DNA of 64,000 nt from Pempheris klunzingeri (GCF_042242105.1 NC_092020.1:16026788-16090787), one strand, 5' to 3'; positions 35,618 through 46,842 are shown, numbered from the stretch's first letter. Made by a program: numbers and translations. Notes: generated by a model not told the origin, from the letters alone.

Positions 35618-37793
35618 ACACACCATCGCTCCCACACTGAGCTTCAACCTTACAGGAGGAAAAGGATGACCCCTTTTTTCAAATGAACTGTCAGAGAAGC
35701 AGAGAATATGAAAGGAGAGAGTCTTGGGTGAGAGATGGCGGCGGTGAGCAGGTGAGGAGGCTTCCTGGTGCTCGCTGCTGTGAGCTGTGTGGTGTCTAGG
35801 ATGATGCATCACTAACACGTACAGTATACAGCAGCACAAAGTCGGGGCTGGATCCCACACTGCTTCACAGCACTGCCTGTTCCTGATAGAGGTCTCCAGA
35901 CATAAATAAAAAACCAGCACATGCAGGTCGCTCCCTGCATGTGTGCCTGCCGCTGGGTGTGGAGAATGAGCACATATGTCACATGAAGGACCATGTCAGT
36001 ACAATCAATAAACATTTATCATCAGCAATAACTATGATAACACTGTTCTTAGACTACACAGAGAAAAGCTCCATAAAGAATTATCAGTACCGCTTTCTAA
36101 TCAGGCACCTTTTAGTCCATAAGTCAATTAATCTATCAGATCCATCATTACAATTACATCAATTTTGATAACCAAATACTCATTCAATCAATTTATCGAG
36201 CAAAAATATGAATCATTCTCTGCTTCCAGCTTTCAGCACTTCCTTTTTTCCTGTTTTATATCACTGCAAACAGAATATACTTGGATTCAAGACTGCCGGT
36301 CAGACATAACAGGCAATCTGAAGACTTCCTCTGTAGGCTCTGAAAACTGCAAAGGGCACTTTGTATTTTGATCAGACATTTTACAGACAACTCAACTAAT
36401 CTATGAATAGAAAAAAAAGAATCCACAAATTGATCAGTACTGAAGGTAATGGTTGGCTGTAGCCCTAATTAATTCTATTAGTGTTTTAATAGCTCATTTA
36501 GGTTGCTAAAGCTGTATAGATCATTAATAAGGGCAACTCTTGGGTTGCCAGGTTGTAGAAAATCCTCCTCCTACATTATATTTGCTCTGTCTTTTAAGCT
36601 CTTAATCCATCAGAAAGACTTTTCAAATACACTAGTGGCCATGCTAATAACCTAAAGGAACAGTACAACATTTTGAGAAATACACGTTTACATTCTTACC
36701 TCAACTTAGATGAGAAGATGGTTACCAGTAACTTTGAAGCTACATTTGAAACATACAGCTAGCAGCTTGTTAGCTTAGCTTAGCACAATTGGCTCCATCA
36801 GGCTGTTAAAAACCCACCAACCAGCACCTCTAAAGCTCTGTAATTGACGCTTTATTTCTTATTGTGCAAATTTGTACAAGAAGTTACACGTAGAGATGAA
36901 AATTTGTCATTTTACAGGGTTTATGTGGGGCTGTTTCTTGGGCTGGACCAGTTACCAGGCAACCAGCACAAACTCCAGGAAGCTAGTGGTCCCAGGTAAA
37001 TATACACTTCATAGTTTTTTGTACAGATTGAAACAACATAAAATATACTAATTATCGAGCTTTAGAGAAACTAGTAAGCAGATTTTGTTACCCTTAAACC
37101 CAGCAAGCTAGTTGTTTACCCCGTTTTCTTTATGCTAAGCTAAGCTAACCGGAGTGATATCTTCACATCAAACTCCCTGTAATAACATAGATAAGCACAT
37201 TTCTCTAAATGCTGAACAATTTGTTTAATATTAAAGTTATTAATGAACAACGTTGACACGCTGGAGGAGTATTTCCCACAAGCAGGCAACCCAAAAGTTG
37301 TTCTTATGAAAGGGTCATAACTGATCTACAAACCTTTAGTAAATTATTTATCACAGCCTACAAGCTCCTTGTATTAGGTGCCTTACTAGAGAGAATAATG
37401 ATGCTGAGAGGGGACAATAAAGAGAACAGTGCCACTATAAAGTAAAAACTGAGCACCACACAAAAAACCACAGCATCATACAGGGTTATTATGGTTTATT
37501 CTCCTGTCATTGGACCTTAAGTGACAGGTGTCATTGACCCAGGGGGTAACCTCCACCAAGTCCCACATGCTCCCTCTCTCACTGGACCACATTCATACAA
37601 CAAGGATGTTACTTCATGCCAATCAAGCCACCATTAATATAAGCTGGAGATACAGCTCACATGTGAAGGCAGGCTGAGCCCTTCATGTGGTCTTTTCAGG
37701 TCTAAACATACATACCTTGGCATGGGACGTCGGTATTCTGGTGAGCAGCAGGAATTGAAACATTCCTAGAATAACTTGAAGCATAATCCCCAT
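27300..37793 (-). CDS. vegfb: Vascular endothelial growth factor B
   Basis: Secreted cystine-knot ligand of VEGFR1. Exons: 37793-37716 (signal peptide), 33148-33097, 33001-32805, 32692-32619, 32511-32476, 28145-27927, 27321-27300. The sum is 678 nt, 225 residues, in phase. Exon sizes of 52 and 197 nt equal those of mammalian VEGF exons 2 and 3. Residues 1-25 are hydrophobic ([17 protein letters not shown]). The knot (about 45-134) has all eight cysteines, including RCGGCC and CEC. A Pro/Ser linker precedes a heparin-binding domain with eight cysteines ([14 protein letters not shown]), as in VEGF165/VEGFB167. The C-terminus is RCDAVRT, without the usual terminal arginine. A further lysine-rich exon at 29728-29630 or 29728-29647 may be alternative. 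Human VEGFB is likewise next to DNAJC4 and NUDT22, which supports B rather than A. Confidence 0.93.
28205..28440 (+). repeat. Partial GCATGCTAACATG-family repeat
   Basis: Contains the 3' portion of the family seen at 9.6 kb: GGCATGAATGCTTCATGACA, CATCCTGGGGTGACCATAAA, TTTATCCAGTAGTTGTTG, TCAGTCTGGAACAAAGTGGG. It lies in the vegfb intron just upstream (in gene sense) of the heparin-binding exon. Confidence 0.5.
28740..29150. other. Non-repetitive GC-richer block in a vegfb intron, possible conserved element
   Basis: Unlike the surrounding AT-rich, repeat-laden intron, this stretch is complex and lacks recognisable repeats. It includes TTAATGAAGTTACTTAATGA (a near-symmetrical homeodomain-like motif) and GGGACGTCACGCCC (a CRE). 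Not a coding exon. Conservation cannot be judged from one sequence. Confidence 0.3.
29420..29462. repeat. (TG)n microsatellite
   Basis: About 20 TG units in the vegfb intron, 185 nt beyond (in gene sense) the lysine-rich alternative exon. Confidence 0.95.
29630..29728 (-). CDS. vegfb: Candidate alternative lysine-rich vegfb exon
   Basis: After acceptor TATCCGCAG the phase-correct reading is [18 protein letters not shown] and QKTPGTIRA, a basic segment like VEGF exon 6a, which tethers longer isoforms to matrix. The acceptor is good but the donor is unclear. GCT|GTGTAT (exon 82 nt, ending 29647) puts the next exon in another frame that soon stops. TCA|GTACAT (exon 99 nt, ending 29630) keeps the heparin-binding frame. 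Both donors are weak. Confidence 0.55.
30537..31005. repeat. Teleost element with CAGTGGTGGAAAGTAC termini
   Basis: Starts CAGTGGTGGAAAGTACATTT and ends TCTGAATACTTCTTCCATCA plus CTG. Between them are ACTCCACGACATTTC, CCACCCAACAGCACATAAA, TACAACATTAAAATACTGCT and TTGAATGCAGGACTTTCACT. The termini are inverted copies. It is recognised as a common percomorph non-autonomous DNA transposon. A fragment of the same kind is near 34925-35010. Confidence 0.7.
31006..31560. other. Non-repetitive block in a vegfb intron with a (GCT)n run
   Basis: Mostly complex sequence between two repeats, including nine GCT units at 31330-31355. Reads of the plus strand across the triplet run give an alanine or leucine run but no gene. 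Possible conserved noncoding element. Confidence 0.25.
34925..35010 (+). repeat. Fragment of CAGTGGTGGAAAGTAC-type element
   Basis: CTACTCAAGTAGGATTTTGA, ACGCAGTACTTTTACTTGG and AGTATTTTTACACTGTTGTA match the right-hand third of the element at 30.5 kb. Confidence 0.5.
35110..35620. repeat. Cluster of CA/TG microsatellites and a C-rich tract
   Basis: Within 510 bp of vegfb intron 1 there are (TG)n at 35117-35138, an A/C-rich CCCCCACACACACCC-type tract at 35178-35230, (CA)n at 35240-35261, (CA)n at 35417-35470 and (TG)n at 35578-35614. CA and TG tracts alternate in orientation and could pair into hairpins. Confidence 0.9.
36110..36468. repeat. Teleost inverted-repeat element (GCTGCAAC family), copy 4
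   Basis: AAGTCAATTAATCTATCAGA at the left, then internal landmarks TTCTCTGCTTCCAGC, GACTTCCTCTGTAGGCTC and GACATTTTACAGACAACTCA, then the end GGTTGGCTGTAGCCCTAA. Left boundary approximate. Confidence 0.6.
36651..37232. repeat. Palindromic teleost element (GCTAAGCTAA family), second full copy
   Basis: Starts CCTAAAGGAACAGTACAAC and ends GCTGAACAATTTGTTTAAT. The mirrored blocks TTAGCTTAGCTTAGCAC and TATGCTAAGCTAAGCTAACC are conserved. It lies in vegfb intron 1, 480 bp (in gene sense) after the signal-peptide exon. Confidence 0.75.
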
Positions 37794-38556
37794 TGTGCAG
37801 GAGTCCAAGGGGCACGCAAAAAATATCTTTTGGACCAATCCAAAACAGTAATATGAAGGTGGCTTGTCCGGCCGTGTCCCTCCTTCGCCTCTGAGTCCGA
37901 TTAATGACGCAGAAATCCCGCTTTCATTCTCCAGTCTCCCTTCCTTGAAAGGACACCCAGGGTGGCATCTTCAGTGTTGGAATAATAACTTTACCTTGAG
38001 ACTAAATGATTGTCTTGACTGTAGCAGGAGTCAGCTCCCAGCCGAAACTCTGATTATAGTTTATTATATTCTCCCCCCAAAAAAGCAACCAGTGATTTTG
38101 ACATATACACAAAAAATATGCCACTCTTAATTAATCATTTAATATCTAACCTTGGCATCATAATCTACAGATCCTGGCGTTTAATGGGACTTGTTAAACT
38201 TTGAGTGATGCCTCCATACATTTATTTCAGGGCACCGTCAGTCTGTTGGTGCTGATCCCATCAAACCGGTGTGGGTGTCCGAGGTGGCCTGACTGGAGGA
38301 TCATCCAGATTCCCGCTGCAACGTGGTGCTGAGATCATAAAATCCTCTGTGGCTGAAAACAGATCACATCATCCAGCTATAGGACGTTTATCCGGCAAAG
38401 ATCCGACGCTTCGGCCTGACGTGCAGAGGGACAGTGCCGCATATTCCGCTCCCCGGCTCGGCTACAGTCTCTCCACACTGTCGCTCCCACTGAAAATGTG
38501 ACGTTTCCCCTCCAGGCGCATCTTCCCGTTTTTTTTTTTATCCTCTTATAAATATG
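37794..38556 (-). promoter_or_regulatory. vegfb: vegfb 5' UTR and possible promoter
   Basis: The signal-peptide exon is preceded by about 700 bp that become GC-richer near 38270-38500. A TATA-like motif lies at 38544-38554; it reads TATAAATA on plus and TATTTATA on minus, so its direction is ambiguous. A long 5' UTR would fit VEGF genes, but neither the start site nor the motif's use is shown. Confidence 0.35.
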
Positions 38557-38934
38557 ACTAGAATAACATCCTCCGCTGACATGGCAGTGCAGCTACAGCA
38601 GAGCAGCGGGGCAGTCCGCAGACAGACAGAGAGGTCTGGAAAAGGTAGGAGTCTTCATTAGTTGTTGTGATCGGTTTCCTCATTTCCTTTGCCCTTGAGA
38701 CGCACGCAGCGTAACCATTGCGCTGCCAACTTTTTCCAAACGGGACAGGCGCACTGGATACAGGTGCAGCCTCTCCATTGGTCCCAAAGTGGGGGGTCAG
38801 GGGGCCTCCGGGAGCCCCTTCCCAGTGGGGAGCAGAACCGTAGCTGCCACTGAGGACACAGAGGTCACGTCCTGCGTGGTATTTCTGGAAAACTGGAGGT
38901 TTCAGTAACCCTCCTCTATTGATTCTTGTATTTA

Positions 38935-39148
38935 TAGAGCTGGGACAATTGGTCAGCTCTCTCAATACAATACAAATTAATCAGCAGCTAATTAATTAAG
39001 TCATCTTTTGAGATGTGTTTCTTATTCTTCTGATATTAAATTTGGTTTGGTTGGACGCAATAAACATAAAGATGTCACCTTGAAGAGATTATTGTTTGAG
39101 ACCAAAGCGATTAATCAGTTATGAACATAATTGTTAGCTGTGGCACAA
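38935..39148. repeat. Teleost inverted-repeat element (GCTGCAAC family), diverged copy
   Basis: TAGAGCTGGGACAATTGGTC on the left, GATGTCACCTTGAAGAG inside, and ATAATTGTTAGCTGTGGCAC on the right. Shorter and more worn than the other copies. Confidence 0.45.
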
Positions 39149-39906
39149 TATGAATTTATCTATAATTGACCATTTTTTGGCAAACAAAACAGTAAAGGAC
39201 TCAGTATTCATGCACCGAGCTTGTACTCCTGGAGAGTGAGGGAGGCTAAATCAAAGCTTTCATGTTGGGTAGTAAAATTACAAAACACCTTGTTTTATGA
39301 GTCTGTAACTTCTTAATAATTACCTAATAAATTCTCCTGATGTTAAATCATTCACAAGGAAGGTCTCTATCAGGTGGAATCGGGCAAAACAGACACCAAG
39401 TTGGATTTGTAGATTTTCAGTTCATTAATTCCCGTGAATTGCTTATGTAACATTGAATCTTTTAATCAGTGCACAGGTCAGCTGCAAAATATTGAGGAAA
39501 TATTATATTTTCATTGTATTTTGACACACTAAATGCCAGAAAATAATGCCAGATTATGTAAATTTAACTGATTCTCTGCCTCCTACTAACTCATTTGATC
39601 ATCTCAAATGTTTTTTCAGGCCAGACTCACATCAAATAAGGCAGCACAGTGTAAAAGTCTGAGGGTCAGTTTGTTATTAATGATTTATTTTTCCACTCCA
39701 TATCACTATTCGTTGTTTTCCAAACAATAAATCAGAGGGCATGCATGTCAGACAGAGTATTATTTCAGTGCATGATTTGACACATTTTTCCTCTGCAGCT
39801 CATTAAACCAAAGATAAAAGTCAATTAAAACCGTCTTAACAGCTGGTTTCTCTGAGCCGCACTGTAGCTGCATCTCCCATGAGTCTTGTCTTCCATCAGT
39901 GAGCGA

Positions 39907-39937
<31 letters not shown>

Positions 39938-41397
39938 AGTGGAGTCATTATGGTGTGTTTGGGTTATGACAGGGCACTCACACGCCACATGAGGGTGAGG
40001 GTGTCTGTAAGTCGTGCAGGGATTCGTTATCTCCTACTGAAGTCTGAGGACAGGGGGCCGCTGGTGACAAGAAGGCAAGAGAAGGAAAAAAGGCCACGTC
40101 TTCTCTTAAAAAACACACACTGCACGTTGTAGTTCTGGGATTTTATAAACGATAAACCAAGCCTCTTTTCCATGATGTCACCAACAAATAAATGTGTGCC
40201 CTGGATGCTCTTATGAGTTGTTTCATAACTTCCATGAGAATGTAAATATGCAAATAAACACACTATGTGATGCATCTGTACAGTCAGTTTTCAGTAAATC
40301 ACATATGCAGCTCCAAATGCGAGACCAGAGGTTTAAAAGAGCAGTTTGAATGCACAGATTTTGACCACTGAGATAATGGAAACTAAGCTTCTGAGTTCTG
40401 TGGTAGGGCAGATAAATAATTATCTAATTACAACAGTACAGACTCGTCTGCGTGGTTGCTCATTAAAAGGCAGCTGTCTACACCTGGAGGTCTGAGTCAG
40501 TCAGTGGAAATTAATTTCACAGTGGAAAGATATTATGAAAATGGCTTTGTTTGGCTTGTTAGGCTTTAATAGTCTTAAATTAAAAAAAAAAAATGTAGTG
40601 TAAAGCAGTGTCTGTAGTCTGTTCTACATTACAAAACCAGAACCAAAGCACGCCTGAATGAGAGGCGAAACAAATGGGAAGTAATAATTGATGAGGAAAA
40701 GTTTATCTTTAAATAATTTCTCTCGGACATCTCTTCAGGGGAGAAGTAAGGCAGACAAAAACTGGAGAACTACAACAATCTCTAATATCTAAAAACTGAA
40801 AGGCAAAATGGTAAATGTTGGCTCTGGGTGTTGGGGGAAAAAAAACAAAAAAAACAAAACAATGAACTTCAATCTGTAATTATGAACCATCTTTCCATTC
40901 AATTTGCACTAGATTGCACCCTCCTGAACAGTCTCATCAGATCTAAGAAAACACTGCGGAGCGTCCTCTTGTGTGCAACTGGAGATATGCTTTTAATTAA
41001 AATAAGTGTCTTTCTTTTGACATTATAAAAGTCTGTCTTCTCTTTACGCCTAACACAGAACTGAGGACAATAAATACCATGTTCCTGTGAGTTAATTAGA
41101 GGCAGTTTAACAGTGTTTGTTATGGCTCTGAGAGGTTTGTGTTCACAGAGGAACAGGATTCTTGTAGAGGTCACATCACTTCAGATATTCCACCAACTAT
41201 TGTCTGGTGTACAGTTCAGCCTGGTCATGAAGAAACACACCAGATGAAACCTTCCCACATCACACCCATGATCTGTGTGCCTTCAAGTCATCAGCATCAC
41301 CGCTGAGGACAAACACGGACAAACACTTTAAAATCATTAAACTAGCACCACGTTCATTCTGTTGCCTTCCATCCGCTGAGCACAGATGAAGACTTTC
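39149..41397. other. Intergenic between vegfb and dnajc4
   Basis: No gene recognised. (TG)n at 39906-39934. Otherwise AT-rich anonymous sequence with short spurious ORFs. Confidence 0.4.
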
Positions 41398-44300
41398 CTA
41401 CTTGTCCTCTCCACTCTCACGGATATTGTATTTCTCCAGAAACGCTGTGTGTTTCTGACGCAGGATTTCAGTCTGTTTCTTATAACCGTTGATCCTGGGA
41501 AGCAGGAGACACAGAGACTCATACTCAAGCATCACAAAACCCAAACAAATTTACTTCTAATTAATTAACTTCAAATGTGGCACCAAACTGAAGAACAATT
41601 TAATTTAAAAGGACTCACCTGGCCCTCTCTTTGGATTCAGTATAAATTTCTGTGATGACGCGATCTTTCTCATCCATGAAGTTGTTGTGAATTTCCTCCA
41701 GTTTCCTGAAAGAGTTGCAGGAAACACCCGAGTTAAGACATCGTTCACAGAATAACTTTGCTTAACCTAAAAACTAGTTGCTCAGCAGGGACTCTGTACG
41801 CTCAGTTGTATTTATTAGTTTGCACAGCTGTTACAGCAGCTTTTCACACCACAAAGAAGTGAATCTTCACAAACAGAAGTGGAAACAAGTCGGTGTGTGA
41901 AAACAAATACACAGCCACAAGCCAAGAGGTGGTGCCAAGACACACGGCACAGAGACATGTCCCCAAACAGTCCCATTCAGCTGGATGTGAATGTGCTGCA
42001 AAGAAAACATGAACTCAGGAAACAAGGATGGACGGCGGTGGGAAGTTGGATTCTTATACAGAGTAAAAAGAATAAATTTGCCAGTTACATCTTCACTATT
42101 ACATCATTTCTATCTTTCTAACACATATATAGATATATAGACATAGTAAACATCATGTTCCTGTTTTGTACCTGAAGAAGACCATGTGGGCTCCAATGCT
42201 GAGCATGATTGTCATGATGCAGTAGCCCACCAGGCGGTAGTTCTTCCTCCTCCTCCTCTGCCACTCCTCTGCCGACATCTGCTTTGCATGAGACTGATGA
42301 AACTGCTGCCAGTAACGAATGTTATCCTGCGTCTCCTTACTGGTGGCGAAGTAGTTGAAGAAGTATCGTGATTGGTGACATCAAAAACAGAGGAAGGATA
42401 GATGGTACAAATGTTACAAACAGACTAAAGTAAAGACAGTAAACGCTTACTGATTTTCTGTTTTAAAAAAAACAATGAAAACCTGAGATGTTAAAAGATG
42501 AAGAACAAGAACACAGAAATTCTTCTGCAAAGAAACACACAGTTCCTTGACTAGTGCACAAAGTTAAACATAACCTCAAACCAAGGAAGGACAGCAAATG
42601 AGCTGGTCCTTGAGCTGAATGATCCTTTGCAGCAACTGCACCAGATCAAACCACGTCCATTACAGATACTGGTTTTTGCCACCGAGAGGCTCTGATTGTT
42701 ATTCCAAGTGTCTGACAACATTACAGAAAGGATCCCTACAGAAATAAACCTGTAAGATCCATTTTGTTTAACCCAAGACCACCGTTGTATCAAACTATTC
42801 GAGCCACCAGACTCCATAGACAGAAACGGTAATTTTACCTTGCAGAACTCAGCAGTGGGTGATTTACTGCTGCCTGATCAATTGTGTTGGATTGAAACTA
42901 ACCCTTTAAAAAACAACAAAGTCTCTCATGAACACAAACAAAATAGCTGATAGGAAAGGTGGTAGACCAGCAATGCTCATGTATAATTACTGTTTTTGTC
43001 AATGGAGTCTGGTGGCTTTGAACTGAGCGATTTAATAGCCATTTCTGGTTAAATAAAAAGGATCTTTCAGGTCTGACTCTGTAAGAATCTTCTCTGTAAT
43101 GTTGTCAGACACTTTGAACAATCTGACTCTGTCAGTGGCAAAAACAAGCACTTTTAGTGGACGTACTTTGATCTGGCGCAATTGCCCCAAAGGACATTAC
43201 ATTACATTACAGCAATTATAGCTTTTCACCGCCCATTCTTAGCTGCCGGCCGAGGCAACCTACTGGACCACTTCCAAAACTGTTCGCACCTACCAGTCAT
43301 TTTGAACCCAAAATATGTAAAAGGGCCCAGCTTTAAAAATACCAGAGTTATCCTCTAATTCTTCAGTCAGCATTACTGCAGCGTTTGAGGTTTCAGCTGG
43401 TCATTCTTCACAAGAATAGCATGTACAATGAGAATGTTACAGCAGAAAACCATCCCACAAGGCCATCATTTTAAAATTAAATCGAAGTCTTCATGCCACA
43501 GAAGAACATCAGCCAACTGTCTTTTCTTGTCCGCATGCTAACAACATTAAATAGGAGGACCAGGGTTACATAAGACTAGTAAGCACAAAGAGATAGATAG
43601 TGTGTATCTTCACCTGGCTCTGGAGGTGGCGTGATTAGCAGCAGATCTGAATGCCTGGCCACCACTAATTGGTTGTCTGATTTTCAAGTCGTACTCCTTC
43701 CTGCTTTGGTCCTTGCTCAGCACTCGGTAGGCCTCGTTGAGCTCCACAAACAGACTGTGCAGGGCTGGGTTCGCTGGGTCGCTGTCTGGATGCAGCTGCA
43801 TGATGAGTGGGTCAGTTAGAGTAATGAGGTCTACTGAGCAAACCAACTAATGAACCAAGAGATATTCTGGTGCAGGCATGTACTTCTCTGGACATGTTTG
43901 CTGGCATCAACTCACAAAAATGTTCTCTTTCTTTGTTAAACAAGCATGCATATGTACAGTCTTTTTCTCTGCGTTGTCTTACCCCTTAATTATGCCCAAA
44001 CCACAAGGTAAATACACATACACATCCTTATTTACACTGAGAGCCACAACATGAAAACAAACAGGCAGGGGGCCCACTGTGGGAACAGTTAAAAAGTAGA
44101 AACACGGCTGTAAAAGACTGCCCTCATGTGGCCAGACATTGTCTATAGATGCACAGTTTGTTAACAGATGAGGACTCTACCTTCTTAGATTTGTCAAAAA
44201 ATGCATTTTTAATTTCCTCCAAGCTGGCGTCAGATTTAACTCCCAGGAGATCATAATGGGTCGCAGCTTTTCTGTGGTGAGAAAGCAGAGAACTCAAAAC

Positions 44301-44498
44301 CAAACAGAGTTTCAGTCCTGCACAAAGCAGAATACATAAGCACAATCATTAAGTTGGTTTCAGTAATTCTGATTAAATCTGACACACACACACACACACA
44401 GTGTACCTGAGTGCATAGCTCTGGGTGAGTAGACGCACACTGCTCTTGCAGCACCAAAGACAACTCTGACATAGACGCAGCTGAGCTTCCAGCTGCAT
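41398..44498 (-). CDS. dnajc4: DnaJ (Hsp40) subfamily C member 4
   Basis: J-domain co-chaperone with a membrane segment, expected to stimulate an Hsp70. Coding exons: 44498-44407, 44271-44181, 43795-43614, 42339-42172, 41705-41619, 41494-41398. The sum is 717 nt, 238 residues (human 241). The start MQLEAQLRLCQ aligns with human MPPLLPLRLCR. The J domain begins near residue 34 (THYDLLGVKSDASLEEIK) and has the catalytic HPD at 63-65 across an exon junction, then FVELNEAYRVLSKDQSRKEY. Residues about 156-177 are a membrane helix (LVGYCIMTIMLSIGAHMVFF), followed by the family motif NNFMDEKDRVITEIY. A noncoding exon 1 is inferred, ending at 45645 and joining 44531; it brings an overlapping upstream ORF. 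The gene is head to head with nudt22, as in mammals. Confidence 0.95.
42625..43193. repeat. Foldback element with two arms of about 210 bp in a dnajc4 intron
   Basis: The left arm (42625-42837) and the right arm (42981-43193) are inverted copies, by eye about 70-75 per cent alike. Matching pieces include GTGTCTGACAACATTACAGA, TGGTTTTTGCCAC against TTGTTTTTGCCAC and GCCACCAGACTCCAT. No coding capacity. The family is not recognised. It lies between the dnajc4 exons at 43614 and 42339. Confidence 0.7.
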
Positions 44499-44530
44499 GA
44501 TGGAAAATGTATGGGCTTCCACGCAGAGGA

Positions 44531-45663
44531 CCTGAGCAGACAGGACAAATGTTGACATCAATGACACAAAGAAGGATCATTACAGGAGAAGCAGGGAGAC
44601 ATTTGAAACCCACATTTTAAAGAATAAGAGAACTCAAGACCATGTTAAGTATATTTATGTTGCATTTGAGGTATCATAAGCTTACAAATCTACCTCTGTT
44701 ATACTTATATCAACAAGTAGTTGGAGGCATTTAAATCATTTTCATATTTTCAAGATCTTGAATGTTAATTTTATCATACTGATAACAGATTACTAGAGAG
44801 ATAATTGAATCATTTAAAATTGAAGTTGATTACTTTTTGTCAATACAGTTGGACAAAGACGTCACTTATCAATTAAATAAATCTGTATGGATTATATTCA
44901 TTTGATCTCAAGACTACATTAAGACCACTATGTGAAACACGCCTTCAATAGACTATAAAAACACTGTAGGTGCCAATGAGATGTAACCTCTTGCATATGT
45001 CATTGAAACTGAATTAATGTGTTGTCCATGTCAGCCCACCCATTTAGCTTGAAAACGTACTGATCAAACTAGAGGCTAAAACAATGCTTTTCATCAGTTT
45101 TCCAGTCTTTGCCCCTCAGTGTGTCTCCATTGTAGCTGACGCTGACAGAAACTGCCCCCCCACCCTCACGTCAGTTCACACGTGACCTGATTTATTTCAC
45201 CAACAGGGGACGAGGTGGGTGAAATATTTTAAAAGGACACAAACAAACCAACACTACCAGCTGGTTCTAGGTCCTTTCTTATTATCTGCTCAAACACAAC
45301 AGTTGTTATTCATTCACTCTGTTACATTAAAACCCTGTTAAGGTAAACTAACTTACCTTTACATACACTGAATTAAAATGGACACTTTTACTAGCCACAT
45401 CACAAGCTAACTGTTGGGTTTCTGCATGAATGAAGAGCAGACAGTCTCCAGCGGGAACTGTCTGTTCTGCTACAGCTAACGCTAGCCACAGTTAGCTTTA
45501 AGTGCTTGACGCTACTGTTAGCCTGCTAATAACAATATAATTTAGCTAGCGGTGTTCTGTGAAAGACGGAGAGCAAACATAGAACCATGCTACAATTTTA
45601 GAACAAGTATAAAGGCAGCATTTAAGCAGAGAATAGTGACATACCAGCAGGGCTCAGTTTCAT
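44531..45663 (-). other. dnajc4: dnajc4 noncoding exon 1, intron 1 and exon 2 leader
   Basis: An exon ending at 45645 (donor GCTG|GTATGT) can join the acceptor CTGCTCAG before 44531. It contains ATG at 45663-45661. The intron between is about 1.1 kb with no recognised repeat or gene. Confidence 0.55.
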
Positions 45664-46291
45664 AACAGTGGCTGACTGTGCTGTGGGGCTGTTGTATAAA
45701 CTCAGCTGCGTCAAGCTAGCTACAGCTAGACCGGAAAGCAGTACAATCCTTTCAAAATAAAGCGCCCCCCCTCCACTTCCGCATGATGCTATAGTGACCA
45801 TGCCTCACACAGACCGTAGTGAAACGTCGTAGCAATGCTGTCAGTGGCAATGCAATATTAAACTGAGGAGACAATTCAACAATGAATAATAAAAGTGCTT
45901 AAATGCTACAAAATAACTCCAGATTATGTGGAGGTATCAATGTGGAAAAACAATAAACAATACATTAAGAAAAATAACAGTTCATAGATACGTTGTTCTT
46001 ACAGTAGTGCTTTCTCTCTATTACCGGATCTTTAGTTTGATTATGGCCGGAAGTTATAATTGATTTCAGGCAGCTTGACAGCACCAACATACATGCCCTG
46101 CACGTCTTTGTGCCCCCGTTTTAACCCTTCTGTCACCTTCAGAGGGGAAATATAATATCTATACGATGTCTTTAAACGTACCAGTATATCTGGCGTGACA
46201 CATGTGACAAGTGCAGTTTTTAATTCTAGTTTTATTTTATGCAGCTGTCAATGAAGTGTTTGTGCTGATGTGACACAGTTAGAGCCCTGCA
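45664..46291. promoter_or_regulatory. Probable bidirectional promoter of dnajc4 and nudt22
   Basis: About 630 bp separate the inferred first exons of the two divergent genes. No TATA box is clear. The region includes the pyrimidine-rich CGCCCCCCCTCCACTTCCGC (ETS-like) near 45762-45781 and TTACCGGATC near 46021. The head-to-head order is the same in human. Start sites are inferred. Confidence 0.45.
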
Positions 46292-46321
46292 GTGCGGACT
46301 CTTGGTCTCTGGGTGGAGATA

Positions 46322-46385
46322 ATGAACACGTTTTTACCTATCAAAGGAAAGAGGAAGAAACTACACTCTGCTTCCACCGAGGAAG
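46322..46385 (+). other. nudt22: nudt22 exon 1 with upstream ATG
   Basis: A strong donor (GAGGAAG|GTAAGA) at 46385 can join the acceptor at 47783. The ATG at 46322 opens a 27-codon reading frame rich in lysine (KGKRKK) that crosses the junction and stops at 47800-47802, past the main start. The exon's 5' limit is unknown. Confidence 0.5.
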
Positions 46386-46750
46386 GTAAGACAAAACTCC
46401 TCCAGTGTTTGACAGATTATATCAGTAGTCCAGGTTATATTATAGTAACGTTACACCAAATACTGGCTGAGTTGCTGTTTTGCATAATAATGTGATTTTC
46501 ACTCGATGCTTCTGTCGGTGCTCAGCTGAAGGATGAACTGAAAGTTGTTCGTGACTGAAGTTACTTTGATAGACAGTTTAAACTATGTAAGCAAACTCAA
46601 GCAACTAAAACGAACATCATTACTAATATTCATTAACTTGCAATCGAAAATAAATCAGCTGTGCGACCCATTCAGTGTGTTTTAAAGGTGAAATGAACCA
46701 CAGGCAGCTGCTCTGTGGAGTCATTAACACCTTTAACAGGTCACACTTAA

Positions 46751-46842
46751 GGCCACGCCCCAGACGGTGACGTCAGTACAGGTGTTTTTCAGCTCCAAAG
46801 AGGCAAAATACCTGTTGTGTCGTCACAGATTGGGGCGTGGCC
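46751..46842. repeat. 92-bp terminal inverted-repeat element
   Basis: GGCCACGCCCCA at the left and TGGGGCGTGGCC at the right are perfect inverted copies. Pairing continues inward with small differences (GTGACG against CGTCAC, CAGGTGTTTT against AATACCTG), so nearly the whole unit can fold. It is in nudt22 intron 1. Confidence 0.7.

Noticed and set aside
37794-38556. TATA-like TATAAATA as a firm vegfb core promoter
   Set aside because: Reads as well on the opposite strand and lies about 750 bp from the start codon, so kept only as a low-confidence note.
38558-38965. 135-codon minus-strand ORF upstream of vegfb
   Set aside because: No signal of a known domain. Probably promoter or flanking sequence.
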